A stretch of DNA of 5,056 bases, taken from contig CAJOQY010000148.1 of the NCBI GenBank assembly GCA_905236835.1, forward strand, positions 1-5,056. Reading direction: 5' to 3'. The translations under genes were made by a program, and so were the position numbers. The notes below the pieces were generated by a model. It ran no database searches. It worked only from the letters and a program-made list of their open reading frames with translations, and was not told the origin of the DNA. The DNA is from an uncultured Oscillibacter sp. (lineage in GTDB: Bacteria; Bacillota; Clostridia; Oscillospirales; Oscillospiraceae). Positions 1-5,056 of the stretch are shown here, one piece after another; the stretch's first letter is position 1, and each line of letters starts with the position of its first letter.

Positions 1-220
1 AACGCCGGGAATTCCACGGCGCCACAAAAGGGGAAAAATAACCCTTCATCTTCCCCGCGCCGCTGATGGTCAATACGCCGTCGCTGTCAAGCGTCCATGT
101 GACATTGGAGCCGTTCGCGCCGCAGTTGCCATTGGCGACAATATCAGCCGCCGACGCCGACACGGACAGCGCAATCACGGCGCAAAGCAAGATAAAAATA
201 TGTATCACGCGCGATTTCAT
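1..220 (-). CDS. Secreted BspA-like (LRR_5-type) surface protein, N-terminal part only
   Basis: This gene runs off the left edge; only its first 73 codons are visible. Residues 1-24 form a typical Sec signal peptide: a short basic start (MKSR), a hydrophobic core (residues 5-20) and an S-A-S-A-A end suited to signal peptidase I, with cleavage probably after A24 or A25. The mature start, from about residue 31, reads GNCGANGSNVTWTLDSDG and then VLTISGAGKM, with a PW pair near residue 68. This is the characteristic opening module of BspA-like leucine-rich-repeat surface proteins of anaerobic bacteria, where it precedes LRR_5 repeats. The ATG is fixed by an AAGGAGG site 8 nt upstream. The protein should be exported; whether it is wall-anchored, and how many repeats follow, cannot be seen. 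Members of this group are linked to adhesion, but the role here is unknown. It is transcribed divergently from the MoxR operon. Confidence 0.8.
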   Translation of the reverse strand, partial: MKSRVIHIFILLCAVIALSVSASAADIVANGNCGANGSNVTWTLDSDGVLTISGAGKMKGYFSPFVAPWNSRR

Positions 221-228
221 GAAAAATT

Positions 229-235
229 CCTCCTT
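229..235 (-). promoter_or_regulatory. Shine-Dalgarno site of the BspA-like gene
   Basis: Read on the minus strand this is AAGGAGG, a full-strength match to the anti-Shine-Dalgarno sequence, separated by 8 nt from the ATG at 220-218. It decides the start codon of the surface protein. Confidence 0.85.
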
Positions 236-264
236 GTGTGACGGATATTTCCGCGATATGGCAC

Positions 265-293
265 ATTATATCAAAAGCGTTTCCCATGCGCAA
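265..293 (-). promoter_or_regulatory. Sigma-70-type promoter of the BspA-like gene
   Basis: On the minus strand the -35 box is TTGCGC (positions 293-288). An exact 17-bp spacer follows, then a perfect TATAAT -10 box (270-265) directly preceded by TGA, an extended -10 element. Transcription would start near 258, giving a leader of about 38 nt that carries the AAGGAGG site. The assignment rests on consensus matching only. Confidence 0.6.
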
Positions 294-366
294 GCGTAAA
301 ATGGAAAATTACGCGTAACTCGCCAACGAAATTTTCACGCGCACGCGGGGGAAAATTGAAAGGGGA

Positions 367-395
367 TTTACAAGTAAGGGCGGATTTGATAGAAT
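367..395 (+). promoter_or_regulatory. Sigma-70-type promoter of the moxR-DUF58 operon
   Basis: The -35 box TTTACA (367-372) and -10 box TAGAAT (390-395) each differ from consensus by one base, are 17 bp apart, and the -10 is preceded by TGA (extended -10). Initiation would fall near position 402, so the leader is only about 23 nt and consists largely of the A6-G8 tract before the gene. Upstream lie a 10-bp palindrome TTACGCGTAA (309-318) and a 7-bp inverted repeat AATTTTC/GAAAATT (330-336 and 351-357). Either could be operator-like, but both may be chance. Confidence 0.6.
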
Positions 396-409
396 GAGAG
401 GATAAAAAA

Positions 410-417
410 GGGGGGGG
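410..417 (+). repeat. Homopolymer tract of eight G in the moxR leader
   Basis: Eight consecutive G follow six A (404-409) and lie 7 nt before the first ATG of the MoxR gene. No AGGAGG motif is present, so this G-rich stretch (G8-CGG) probably supplies the Shine-Dalgarno pairing. A tract of this length just downstream of the predicted transcription start could slip during replication or transcription and change leader length or structure. That regulatory role is inference. Confidence 0.6.
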
Positions 418-424
418 CGGAAGA

Positions 425-451
425 ATGGCGGAGATGGCGGAGATGGCGGAA
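425..451 (+). repeat. Three tandem 9-bp repeats encoding Met-Ala-Glu x3 at the moxR start
   Basis: Units at 425-433, 434-442 and 443-451 read ATGGCGGAG, ATGGCGGAG and ATGGCGGAA. Each contains an in-frame ATG, and the GGCGGAG at the end of one unit acts as a purine-rich leader for the next ATG. The true start of the ATPase is therefore ambiguous among codons 1, 4 and 7. Gain or loss of a unit would keep the reading frame. Confidence 0.85.
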
Positions 452-1384
452 GAAGCGCTCGGGCGGGCGCGGTCCGTCGTGCTGGGGAAAGACCGGGAGA
501 TTCTGGAGGTCCTGCTGGCGTTTCTGGCCGACGGGCATGTATTGCTGGAGGACATTCCCGGCGTGGGCAAGACCACGCTCGCGCTGGCGTTTTCGCGGAT
601 ATTTGATTTGGATTACAGGCGCGTGCAGTTTACCCCGGACGTGCTGCCGTCGGATTTGACCGGGTTTTCGATTTACAGGCGGGACCGGGAAGAATTCGTT
701 TACCAGCCCGGAAGCGTGTTTTGCAATCTGCTGTTGGCGGATGAACTGAATCGCGCGTCGCCGAAAACGCAGTCGGCGTTATTGGAAGTCATGGAGGAGC
801 GGCAGGTGACGGTGGAAGGCGTGACGCGGGAAGTCCCGAAGCCGTTTCTGGTGATCGCGACGCAGAACCCGCCGGGGAGCGCGGGCGTCCAGCCGCTGGC
901 GGAATCACAGGCGGACCGGTTTTTCGTCTCCTTGTCGCTTGGCTATCCGGATTTTGACAGCGAAGTGGCGATGGCTCGCGCCGTCGGGCCGTATAAAATA
1001 TTAAATGATTTGCGGCCCGTCGCCTCGGCGCGGGATTTGCGGAATATGCAGTTCGAGATTCACCGGATTTTCATGCACGACGCGATTTATGATTATCTGG
1101 TTCGTTTAATCACGGCCACGCGGGAACATCCCGCGCTGACGCGGGGCGCGAGTCCGCGGGCGACCGTCGCTCTGGTGAAATTATCAAAAGCCGCCGCGTG
1201 GAGCCGGGGCCGCGATTTCGTCACGCCGTCGGACGTGCTGGAACAGTTTCCGTATGTGGCCGCGCACCGGGTCCGGATCGGGCCGGAATCGGGAATCGCG
1301 GGCGCGGACCGGTCCGCCGTTCTGGAGATTCTGCGTCAGATCGGGCTTTCCGTCCGGAAGCCGCGCATGGAGGCCAGACGGTGA
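425..1384 (+). CDS. MoxR-family AAA+ ATPase
   Basis: This 319-residue protein has the full MoxR (AAA_3 plus C-terminal lid) architecture at normal family length. Visible motifs are Walker A EDIPGVGKTTLA (residues 42-53, with K49 and T50), Walker B LLLADE (102-107) followed by the family signature NRASPKTQSALLEVMEERQVT (109-129, of which the K-T-Q-S core is most typical), sensor 1 at ATQNP (N148), the LAESQADRFF segment with the arginine-finger region, and a sensor-2 type GASPRATVAL in the lid. It has no signal peptide or membrane segment and should be cytosolic. MoxR ATPases are thought to act as chaperones or remodellers of vWA/DUF58 partners; its neighbour is exactly such a partner, overlapping its stop by 4 nt. 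The start could be any of three in-frame ATGs at 425, 434 or 443. The family call is secure; the cellular substrate is unknown. Confidence 0.95.
   Translation: MAEMAEMAEEALGRARSVVLGKDREILEVLLAFLADGHVLLEDIPGVGKTTLALAFSRIFDLDYRRVQFTPDVLPSDLTGFSIYRRDREEFVYQPGSVFCNLLLADELNRASPKTQSALLEVMEERQVTVEGVTREVPKPFLVIATQNPPGSAGVQPLAESQADRFFVSLSLGYPDFDSEVAMARAVGPYKILNDLRPVASARDLRNMQFEIHRIFMHDAIYDYLVRLITATREHPALTRGASPRATVALVKLSKAAAWSRGRDFVTPSDVLEQFPYVAAHRVRIGPESGIAGADRSAVLEILRQIGLSVRKPRMEARR
1369..1373 (+). promoter_or_regulatory. Shine-Dalgarno site fixing the GTG start of the DUF58 gene
   Basis: GGAGG lies inside the end of the moxR gene and 7 nt before the GTG at 1381-1383. This spacing supports the GTG start overlapping the moxR stop over any start further upstream in that frame, which would overlap moxR extensively. 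Confidence 0.8.
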
Positions 1385-2445
1385 CGCGGCTTTTTGTTTA
1401 TTTGATTTTAACCGGAGGCACATGGTATCTGTCCGGTATGTATCGCTCGTTTCCGCTGACGCTGTTGTTTTTAGCGGAGATATTATTCTTATCCTTGCTG
1501 GCGGTTCAGACGGCGATTTTCCGCGCCGCCGTCTCCGCCGCGTTCGCGTCGAAAATAATATACGCGGAAAAAAATCGGGAATGCCGCTGTCGGATTCATC
1601 TTCGGCAGAAAAGCGTGTTCCCCGCCGGGCGCGTCCGCCTGACGCTGGTATTATCTTATCCGGACGGACGCCGGAAATTCAGCCGGAATTTATATGGCGC
1701 TGTCGGGCCGCGCGGGGAATCTGATCTTGAATTTTTTGTTCGTCCGGCGCTCTGCGGGCCTGTCCGGGTGGAACTGCGCCGCTGGCGGGGGTATGATTCG
1801 CTGTCTTTGTTTTCCGCCGCGCGCCGGAGCCGCGAATTGATGACAATCGCCGTTCTTCCCCGTCCGTTTTCCGCGCGGATACGGGATATGACATCCGGCG
1901 GGGCGGACGCCGGATTTTCCGGCGGCGTCAATGCCCTGACGCGTCCGGAATCGTCCGCGGATTTCCGGGATTCGCGCGAATACAGACCGGGGGATCCCGC
2001 GCGCGCGATCAACTGGAAGCAAAGCGCCCGCACGGGGAAGCTCTATGTCCGGGAATACGAACGCGAGAGCGATGAATTTTTTACGCTGATTTTAAACCGT
2101 TCCGGGCATATCTCCCCGGAAAATCAGGACGCTTTTTATGAAATTTTATCCGCGATTTTATCCGGACTGCTGGAACGCGCCGCCGCCGTGCGGGTATTCT
2201 GGCGGGACGGGGAAGAATGCCGCCTGATGAATATCACCGGGGATGACAGCCGCCGGAATTTATTCTATCGGATTTATTTATCAAAACCGGAAATCAATTC
2301 CCGTTCCGGCGCGTTTCCGCCCGTGATTCCCGGCGCGTTTCAGTTTGACGCGGACTTGAACTGGCGGCGGGATCAAATTCTTATTCATTCGTTTTCCCGC
2401 GCCGATTATCCGTCTGAAATCGCCGGAAAGATATTTTATATATAA
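1381..2445 (+). CDS. DUF58-domain membrane protein, partner of MoxR
   Basis: The protein is 354 residues from a GTG start that overlaps the moxR stop (GTGA). Two N-terminal hydrophobic segments, about residues 4-20 and 24-47, should anchor it in the membrane as in other DUF58 proteins. A beta-rich, basic middle follows. The DUF58 signature is clear at residues 200-227: E-Y-R-P-G-D-P-A-R-A-I-N-W-K, then S-A-R-T-G-K-L-Y-V-R-E-Y-E. After it the chain continues as a vWA-like fold (DEFFTLILNRSGHIS), but the metal-site D-x-S-x-S motif is replaced by N-R-S-G-H-I-S, so metal binding is doubtful. DUF58 proteins occur with MoxR ATPases in operons tied to envelope or stress functions; the exact job is unknown. 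The last codons and stop sit in a pure A/T tract. The operon ends here, with no transglutaminase or extra vWA gene. Confidence 0.9.
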   Translation: MTRLFVYLILTGGTWYLSGMYRSFPLTLLFLAEILFLSLLAVQTAIFRAAVSAAFASKIIYAEKNRECRCRIHLRQKSVFPAGRVRLTLVLSYPDGRRKFSRNLYGAVGPRGESDLEFFVRPALCGPVRVELRRWRGYDSLSLFSAARRSRELMTIAVLPRPFSARIRDMTSGGADAGFSGGVNALTRPESSADFRDSREYRPGDPARAINWKQSARTGKLYVREYERESDEFFTLILNRSGHISPENQDAFYEILSAILSGLLERAAAVRVFWRDGEECRLMNITGDDSRRNLFYRIYLSKPEINSRSGAFPPVIPGAFQFDADLNWRRDQILIHSFSRADYPSEIAGKIFYI

Positions 2446-2484
2446 TATTTATATATAATTTTATATAAAATTATATATAATAAT
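2431..2484. repeat. 54-bp pure A/T tract with a 32-bp perfect palindrome
   Basis: Every base from 2431 to 2484 is A or T. It contains the last four sense codons and stop of the DUF58 gene. Positions 2449-2480 form a perfect self-complementary palindrome of 32 bp centred between 2464 and 2465. It could extrude as a cruciform, or in RNA form a weak A-U hairpin just before the G+C-rich terminator. The following U-rich strand could also help termination of minus-strand tRNA transcripts. The contrast with the G+C-rich genes on its left is striking. Confidence 0.9.
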
Positions 2485-2527
2485 CCCTCCCGGGAATTGT
2501 GTTTTTCACGATTCCGGGAGGGGTTTT
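2485..2527. terminator. Rho-independent terminator between convergent DUF58 and tRNA-Pro genes
   Basis: The left arm 2485-2501 and right arm 2507-2523 pair over about 16 bp with one bulged G and one G-U pair around a T5 loop (2502-2506). The stem base is a run of C/G (CCCTCCC with GGGAGGG). On the plus strand it is followed by TTTT (2524-2527), ending the moxR-DUF58 transcript. On the minus strand, reading from the tRNA, the stem is followed by an A/T-rich stretch rather than a clean U-run, so it may also act bidirectionally. Confidence 0.85.
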
Positions 2528-2528
2528 C

Positions 2529-2604
2529 TGGTCCGAGTGGGGAGACTTGAACTCCCGCCATCCTGCTCCCAAAGCAGGCGCGCTGCCAACTGCGCTACAC
2601 CCGG
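2529..2604 (-). tRNA. tRNA-Pro (anticodon UGG), CCA encoded
   Basis: The minus strand folds into a complete 76-nt cloverleaf. The acceptor arms are CCGGGTG and CACTCGG, with one G-U pair. U8-A9 is followed by a D-arm with GCGC stems. The anticodon stem CCTGC/GCAGG carries the loop TTTGGGA, giving anticodon UGG for proline. The T-arm is GGGAG-TTCAAGT-CTCCC, the discriminator base is A, and CCA is encoded in the DNA. UGG can read all or most proline codons by wobble, and CCG is used heavily in the genes here. The gene converges on the DUF58 gene. A terminator lies just past its 3' end, and an extended -10 promoter lies upstream. Confidence 0.97.
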
Positions 2605-2641
2605 TTTTTTGAATGACATTAGCTGGATATAGATAAAAAAT

Positions 2642-2670
2642 ATAATAGCATATATCATACCGGTTCGCAA
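2642..2670 (-). promoter_or_regulatory. Promoter of tRNA-Pro
   Basis: On the minus strand the -35 box is TTGCGA (2670-2665). A 17-bp spacer and an extended -10 TGC-TATTAT follow (the hexamer at 2647-2642). Initiation near 2635 would give a leader of about 31 nt before the mature 5' end at 2604, ordinary for RNase P processing. Confidence 0.6.
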
Positions 2671-2760
2671 TGCGCATAAATGACAAAGTATATGCTGTTA
2701 TATAGCGTCGAAACGGTCAAAAAGACAACAGCGGGCTGAAAAAATTTCACGGAAATTTCC

Positions 2761-2789
2761 CGGCGTTTTCGCGGGATGATAAAACGCCG
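2761..2789. repeat. Inverted repeat, 9-bp perfect arms
   Basis: CGGCGTTTT (2761-2769) and AAAACGCCG (2781-2789) are perfectly complementary around an 11-nt loop. No T-run follows on the plus strand, so it is not an obvious terminator. Lying about 44 bp upstream of the -35 box at 2833, it could be an operator for the large gene or a relic terminator; neither is shown. Confidence 0.5.
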
Positions 2790-2832
2790 AAAAGATTTCC
2801 TGAAAAACAATGGATAGTTTCGCGCGTCAGCC

Positions 2833-2861
2833 TTGCAATTCCCGCGCGGGTCTGGTAAAAT
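2833..2861 (+). promoter_or_regulatory. Candidate promoter for the large downstream gene
   Basis: The -35 box TTGCAA (2833-2838) and extended -10 TGG-TAAAAT (hexamer 2856-2861) are 17 bp apart. The spacer contains a perfect 10-bp palindrome CCCGCGCGGG (2841-2850), a possible operator. Initiation near 2868 would leave a leader of nearly 200 nt. A closer TATAAT at 3033-3038 would give a leader of about 20 nt but has only a poor -35 (TTAAAT at 3009-3014). Which one is used is unresolved. Confidence 0.45.
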
Positions 2862-3056
2862 TATATCGCAAATTTCGACGGAAAATCACGGACGCGTTTT
2901 TCGGGCGGATATGGTCAAAAATATGGATGAAAATGGATAAAAAAGCTGTGAAAAGATAGATTAAAAAAATATATATGGATTTTAAATCGCGGCTGGAATG
3001 ATATTTAATTAAATAATATTTATTTTTGAAATTATAATGATTATGGTTGATAGAGT

Positions 3057-3061
3057 GGTGA
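3057..3061 (+). promoter_or_regulatory. Shine-Dalgarno site of the large gene
   Basis: GGTGA matches the 3' part of the extended consensus AAGGAGGTGA and ends 4 nt before the ATG at 3066, which places the pairing at the normal distance. It supports this ATG as the start. Confidence 0.55.
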
Positions 3062-3065
3062 GACG

Positions 3066-5056
3066 ATGGATTTACAGGGCGAACTGTTACGGGGACCCGT
3101 GGGCGATTTTCAATACGCGGGGCTGCCCGGCGGATGGGAAGATGAGTTTCTCGACGCGACAGACCCCGGAGAGGGAGTTTATCCGAATGACGGCGGCGTA
3201 TGCGCCAATCAAATCTGGCGTTGCGCGTCGTTTCACGATCAGCTTTATGTGATTTCCGCCAACGCCATGCCGATTCTGAACGGACCCAACGCGGGAGAGG
3301 CGTTAAAGCATTTAAGATTTTTAGAGGCGTCGGCTGTGACGCTGAGGGATTCGATCCGGGAGACGGTCCGCGCGTCGTTCGCGGTTCCGGAAGATTACGC
3401 GGCTGTGGCGAATCAACAGATCACGCTCGCGCCCGGATGGTTTGAGCGCCGGAATCAATATGATATGTCATATCAGGAGCCGGAGGGGTTGTTTTCCGGT
3501 CCGGATTCTTTGGCGCGTGTGGCGTGTTGCTGCCTGTGGCGCGGATGCCGGGATTTAGATAATAATAATAAAACAAGTCTGGCGCTACTGGTTCCGTCGC
3601 GGATGTGTTATCCGCCGGCGTATATTCGATACTGTCAGGCGGTCATCCGCAGGGTTATCGGCTGCGTACCGTTCGCGCTGAGACGGTTTCTGAGTTTCGC
3701 GACGAATCCGAAGGCGGCGGATCGGGAGAAATTCACGCTGTTTTTCACCCCGGAAGAAACGGTATTGCCGACGGATGTCCGCGCGCTGATGATTGATCCG
3801 GAGCGGGAATATTTGAAAGAAATTGAAAAATTTGATTTGTCCCGCGAATTGATGAAGATTATCCGGGAAGCCGCGCGCGATCCTCAAAGGGGACGGCGCG
3901 GGCATATACTGGGCAATGTATTTGAGGAATTAGAACAGTATACCCCGCTGGCGGATCTGACAATCGGGCGTTATAAGCAATATCAGGAGGATCAGACGCC
4001 GATTACATGGGAACGCCTGCGGGAATTTAATCAGGAACTGGGCGAAAGCAAGGAGGAGGAGCGGAGATATATTATTCAGCGTATGCGGCGCAGATTATCC
4101 CGTCAGGGACTGCGGCGCGTGGATAGTATTATTCAGGAGGACCCGGACGCGCTCAAATCCGCGCCGCTGAAAGAACTGCCGGAATTTCTGTCCGGATATT
4201 ACCGGGTGGTTTTGGCGTTACAAAAGCAGATCGGGCCGGAATTGTCCGGGGCCATGTTGCGGAAATACGGGCGGGAAGTGGTGGACTGGACGCCGGAAGA
4301 ATTGAGAAACTGTCAGAAATGGCTGTCGAAAGAAGGCGCGGCGCAAAGTCCGCTGAGAATGCTCCAGCTTCTGGATGAGGGGACTTTATGGAGCTTCTCG
4401 GAGCATTTGGAAAAATTAATCCGGCAGAAAAGCGATGTTTTATCGAAATTATTTCTGGATCATTTGCCGGATATGCTCACGCCGGAAAACACGGGGGATA
4501 TGATTATCCAATTGGAGGAAGTGTGCAAACAGTGTACGCAACCGGATTCGACGAAATGTCTGCGGCGGTTCGCGGATCGTATGGCCGTGGTATTAGAAAA
4601 TCACGCGCTTCCGGAGGAAATGGTTTTAGATATATTTCAGCGTTTTCCAGTGATGGGGGAACTGCTGGACGCTTTATATAAAATCTGGGAGACGGAGACG
4701 AGGGAACTCAAAAAGCGGCTGTCCGTAATCGCCGAGTTTGAGGATAGATTGAAACAATCCGCGGAATCCGAACAGGCGGGACGCCTGCGGAAAAATCTGG
4801 ACAAGCTGGGGCCGCAGTTGCGCCGGGAAGTCAGTCTGCGGGATTTTCTGCGCGTATGCGAGGAGGCGGAGCATCGGGCATGGCCGGATATTTTCACGCA
4901 TTATTCGGAATACCGGGACGCGCTGGCGAGATTTATTGATCAATATGAATTGGGAATCTGGCTGGGGCCGCGCGTACCGTGGAACGCGTTATTTTCGGAT
5001 TTGCTGGCCTATCAGGCATTGACGGGCCGGGATGATATATGCCTGTGGCGGGCGAA
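3066..5056 (+). CDS. Large cytoplasmic protein of uncertain family, possibly GAP1-like; 3' end missing
   Basis: An uninterrupted frame of 663 codons runs off the right edge. No signal peptide or membrane segment is visible. The start MDLQGELLRGPVGDFQYAGLPGGW and the segment to about residue 230 look like a mixed alpha/beta domain, with a cysteine cluster A-C-C-C-L-W-R-G-C (C154-C156, C161), a D-N-N-N-K loop (165-169) and V-P-F-A-L-R-R-F-L-S-F-A-T (201-213). From about 240 on the chain is charged and mostly helical, with a basic patch (R339-R346) and a coiled-coil-prone stretch (about 532-605). The opening and the P-x-x-L-R-R-x-L-S-F-x-T motif recall GTPase-associated protein 1 (GAP1-N/GAP1-M), a component of predicted GTPase-centred conflict systems. 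I am recalling a pattern, not reporting a search, and hold this at about one in three. It appears to be the first gene of a new rightward unit; partners would be outside the window. Confidence 0.9.
   Translation, partial: MDLQGELLRGPVGDFQYAGLPGGWEDEFLDATDPGEGVYPNDGGVCANQIWRCASFHDQLYVISANAMPILNGPNAGEALKHLRFLEASAVTLRDSIRETVRASFAVPEDYAAVANQQITLAPGWFERRNQYDMSYQEPEGLFSGPDSLARVACCCLWRGCRDLDNNNKTSLALLVPSRMCYPPAYIRYCQAVIRRVIGCVPFALRRFLSFATNPKAADREKFTLFFTPEETVLPTDVRALMIDPEREYLKEIEKFDLSRELMKIIREAARDPQRGRRGHILGNVFEELEQYTPLADLTIGRYKQYQEDQTPITWERLREFNQELGESKEEERRYIIQRMRRRLSRQGLRRVDSIIQEDPDALKSAPLKELPEFLSGYYRVVLALQKQIGPELSGAMLRKYGREVVDWTPEELRNCQKWLSKEGAAQSPLRMLQLLDEGTLWSFSEHLEKLIRQKSDVLSKLFLDHLPDMLTPENTGDMIIQLEEVCKQCTQPDSTKCLRRFADRMAVVLENHALPEEMVLDIFQRFPVMGELLDALYKIWETETRELKKRLSVIAEFEDRLKQSAESEQAGRLRKNLDKLGPQLRREVSLRDFLRVCEEAEHRAWPDIFTHYSEYRDALARFIDQYELGIWLGPRVPWNALFSDLLAYQALTGRDDICLWRA

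Larger units (their letters stand above)
2605..3065. other. Intergenic region between tRNA-Pro and the large plus-strand gene
   Basis: I see no convincing gene in these 461 bases. Contents, left to right: the tRNA promoter on the minus strand; a 10-bp palindrome GGAAATTTCC (2751-2760) abutting a 9-bp inverted repeat (2761-2789); an extended -10 promoter on the plus strand (2833-2861); an A-rich stretch with the short motif ATGGAT recurring several times between about 2920 and 2990; and an A/T-rich segment with a 14-bp palindrome (3002-3015) and a perfect TATAAT (3033-3038) that lacks a good -35 box. Tiny frames starting at the ATGGAT motifs encode fewer than 10 residues and have no convincing ribosome site. 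Confidence 0.6.

Noticed and set aside
66..299. A 77-codon plus-strand frame at the left edge
   Set aside because: It is antisense to the BspA-like gene, whose signal peptide, family motif and AAGGAGG site are much stronger evidence for the minus strand.
1198..1380. Extending the DUF58 gene upstream to an ATG at 1198
   Set aside because: The extra 61 residues would lie entirely inside moxR in another frame, read as arginine/glycine-rich shadow sequence, and ignore the well-spaced GGAGG before GTG 1381.
1656..2033. Several minus-strand open frames opposite the DUF58 gene
   Set aside because: They are arginine/proline-rich translations of the complementary strand of a confident coding region, with no recognisable motif.
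2529..2604. tRNA-Pro as an integration site for a mobile element
   Set aside because: No second copy of the tRNA 3' end, integrase gene or flanking repeat is visible in the window.
2471..2686. A 71-codon minus-strand open frame across the tRNA
   Set aside because: It is a read-through of tRNA-Pro, its terminator and its promoter; protein-like strings such as GSAPALGAGWREFKSPHS are a well-known artefact of translating tRNA genes.
2920..2970. Short leader peptides such as a 9-codon frame starting ATGGTC or an 8-codon frame starting ATGGATAAA
   Set aside because: No credible Shine-Dalgarno site, no regulatory codon run and too short to distinguish from chance.
3585..4943. Several short frames on both strands within the large gene, including 3585-3905 minus and 4388-4681 plus
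   Set aside because: They overlap a continuous 663-codon frame with consistent codon use and an RBS, and are low-complexity shadows.

Overview
The window is a bacterial chromosomal segment of moderately high G+C in its genes, with very A/T-rich intergenic patches. It holds four genes and part of an unfinished fifth-gene neighbourhood. Genes favour GCG, CGG and CCG codons alongside A/T-ending ones such as TTT, ATT, GAT and GAA. The Shine-Dalgarno sites are strong (AAGGAGG, GGAGG). A secreted BspA-type surface protein points to a gut or oral anaerobe, most likely a Clostridia-type Firmicute. Synergistota or another anaerobic lineage is not excluded. The taxonomic call is inference and weak.

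Layout. (1) Positions 1-220, minus strand: the 5' end of a secreted BspA/LRR_5-type surface protein, cut by the left edge, with its own RBS and promoter. (2) Positions 221-424: a divergent intergenic region with back-to-back promoters. (3) Positions 425-2445, plus strand: a two-gene operon of a MoxR-family AAA+ ATPase and a membrane-anchored DUF58 protein, overlapping by GTGA. It ends in a 54-bp pure A/T tract containing a 32-bp perfect palindrome, followed by a strong hairpin terminator. (4) Positions 2529-2604, minus strand: tRNA-Pro(UGG) with encoded CCA, converging on the operon and sharing the terminator region. (5) Positions 2605-3065: a 461-bp intergenic region with the tRNA promoter, an inverted repeat and one or two candidate promoters for the next gene. 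(6) From 3066 to the right edge, plus strand: a large open frame of at least 663 codons for a cytoplasmic protein I do not recognise with certainty. An N-terminal segment and a P-F-A-L-R-R-F-L-S-F-A-T motif recall the GTPase-associated protein 1 (GAP1) family of predicted prokaryotic conflict systems. This is a low-confidence assignment.

How the genes work together. MoxR and DUF58 proteins are a classic pair: the ATPase is thought to act as a chaperone or remodeller for its DUF58/vWA-type partner at the membrane. Here the pair stands alone, closed off by a terminator. The large gene is separately promoted and probably begins another operon to the right, where partner genes (for example a GTPase, if the GAP1 idea holds) would lie outside the window. 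All four best promoter candidates share a 17-bp spacer and an extended TGn -10 element.
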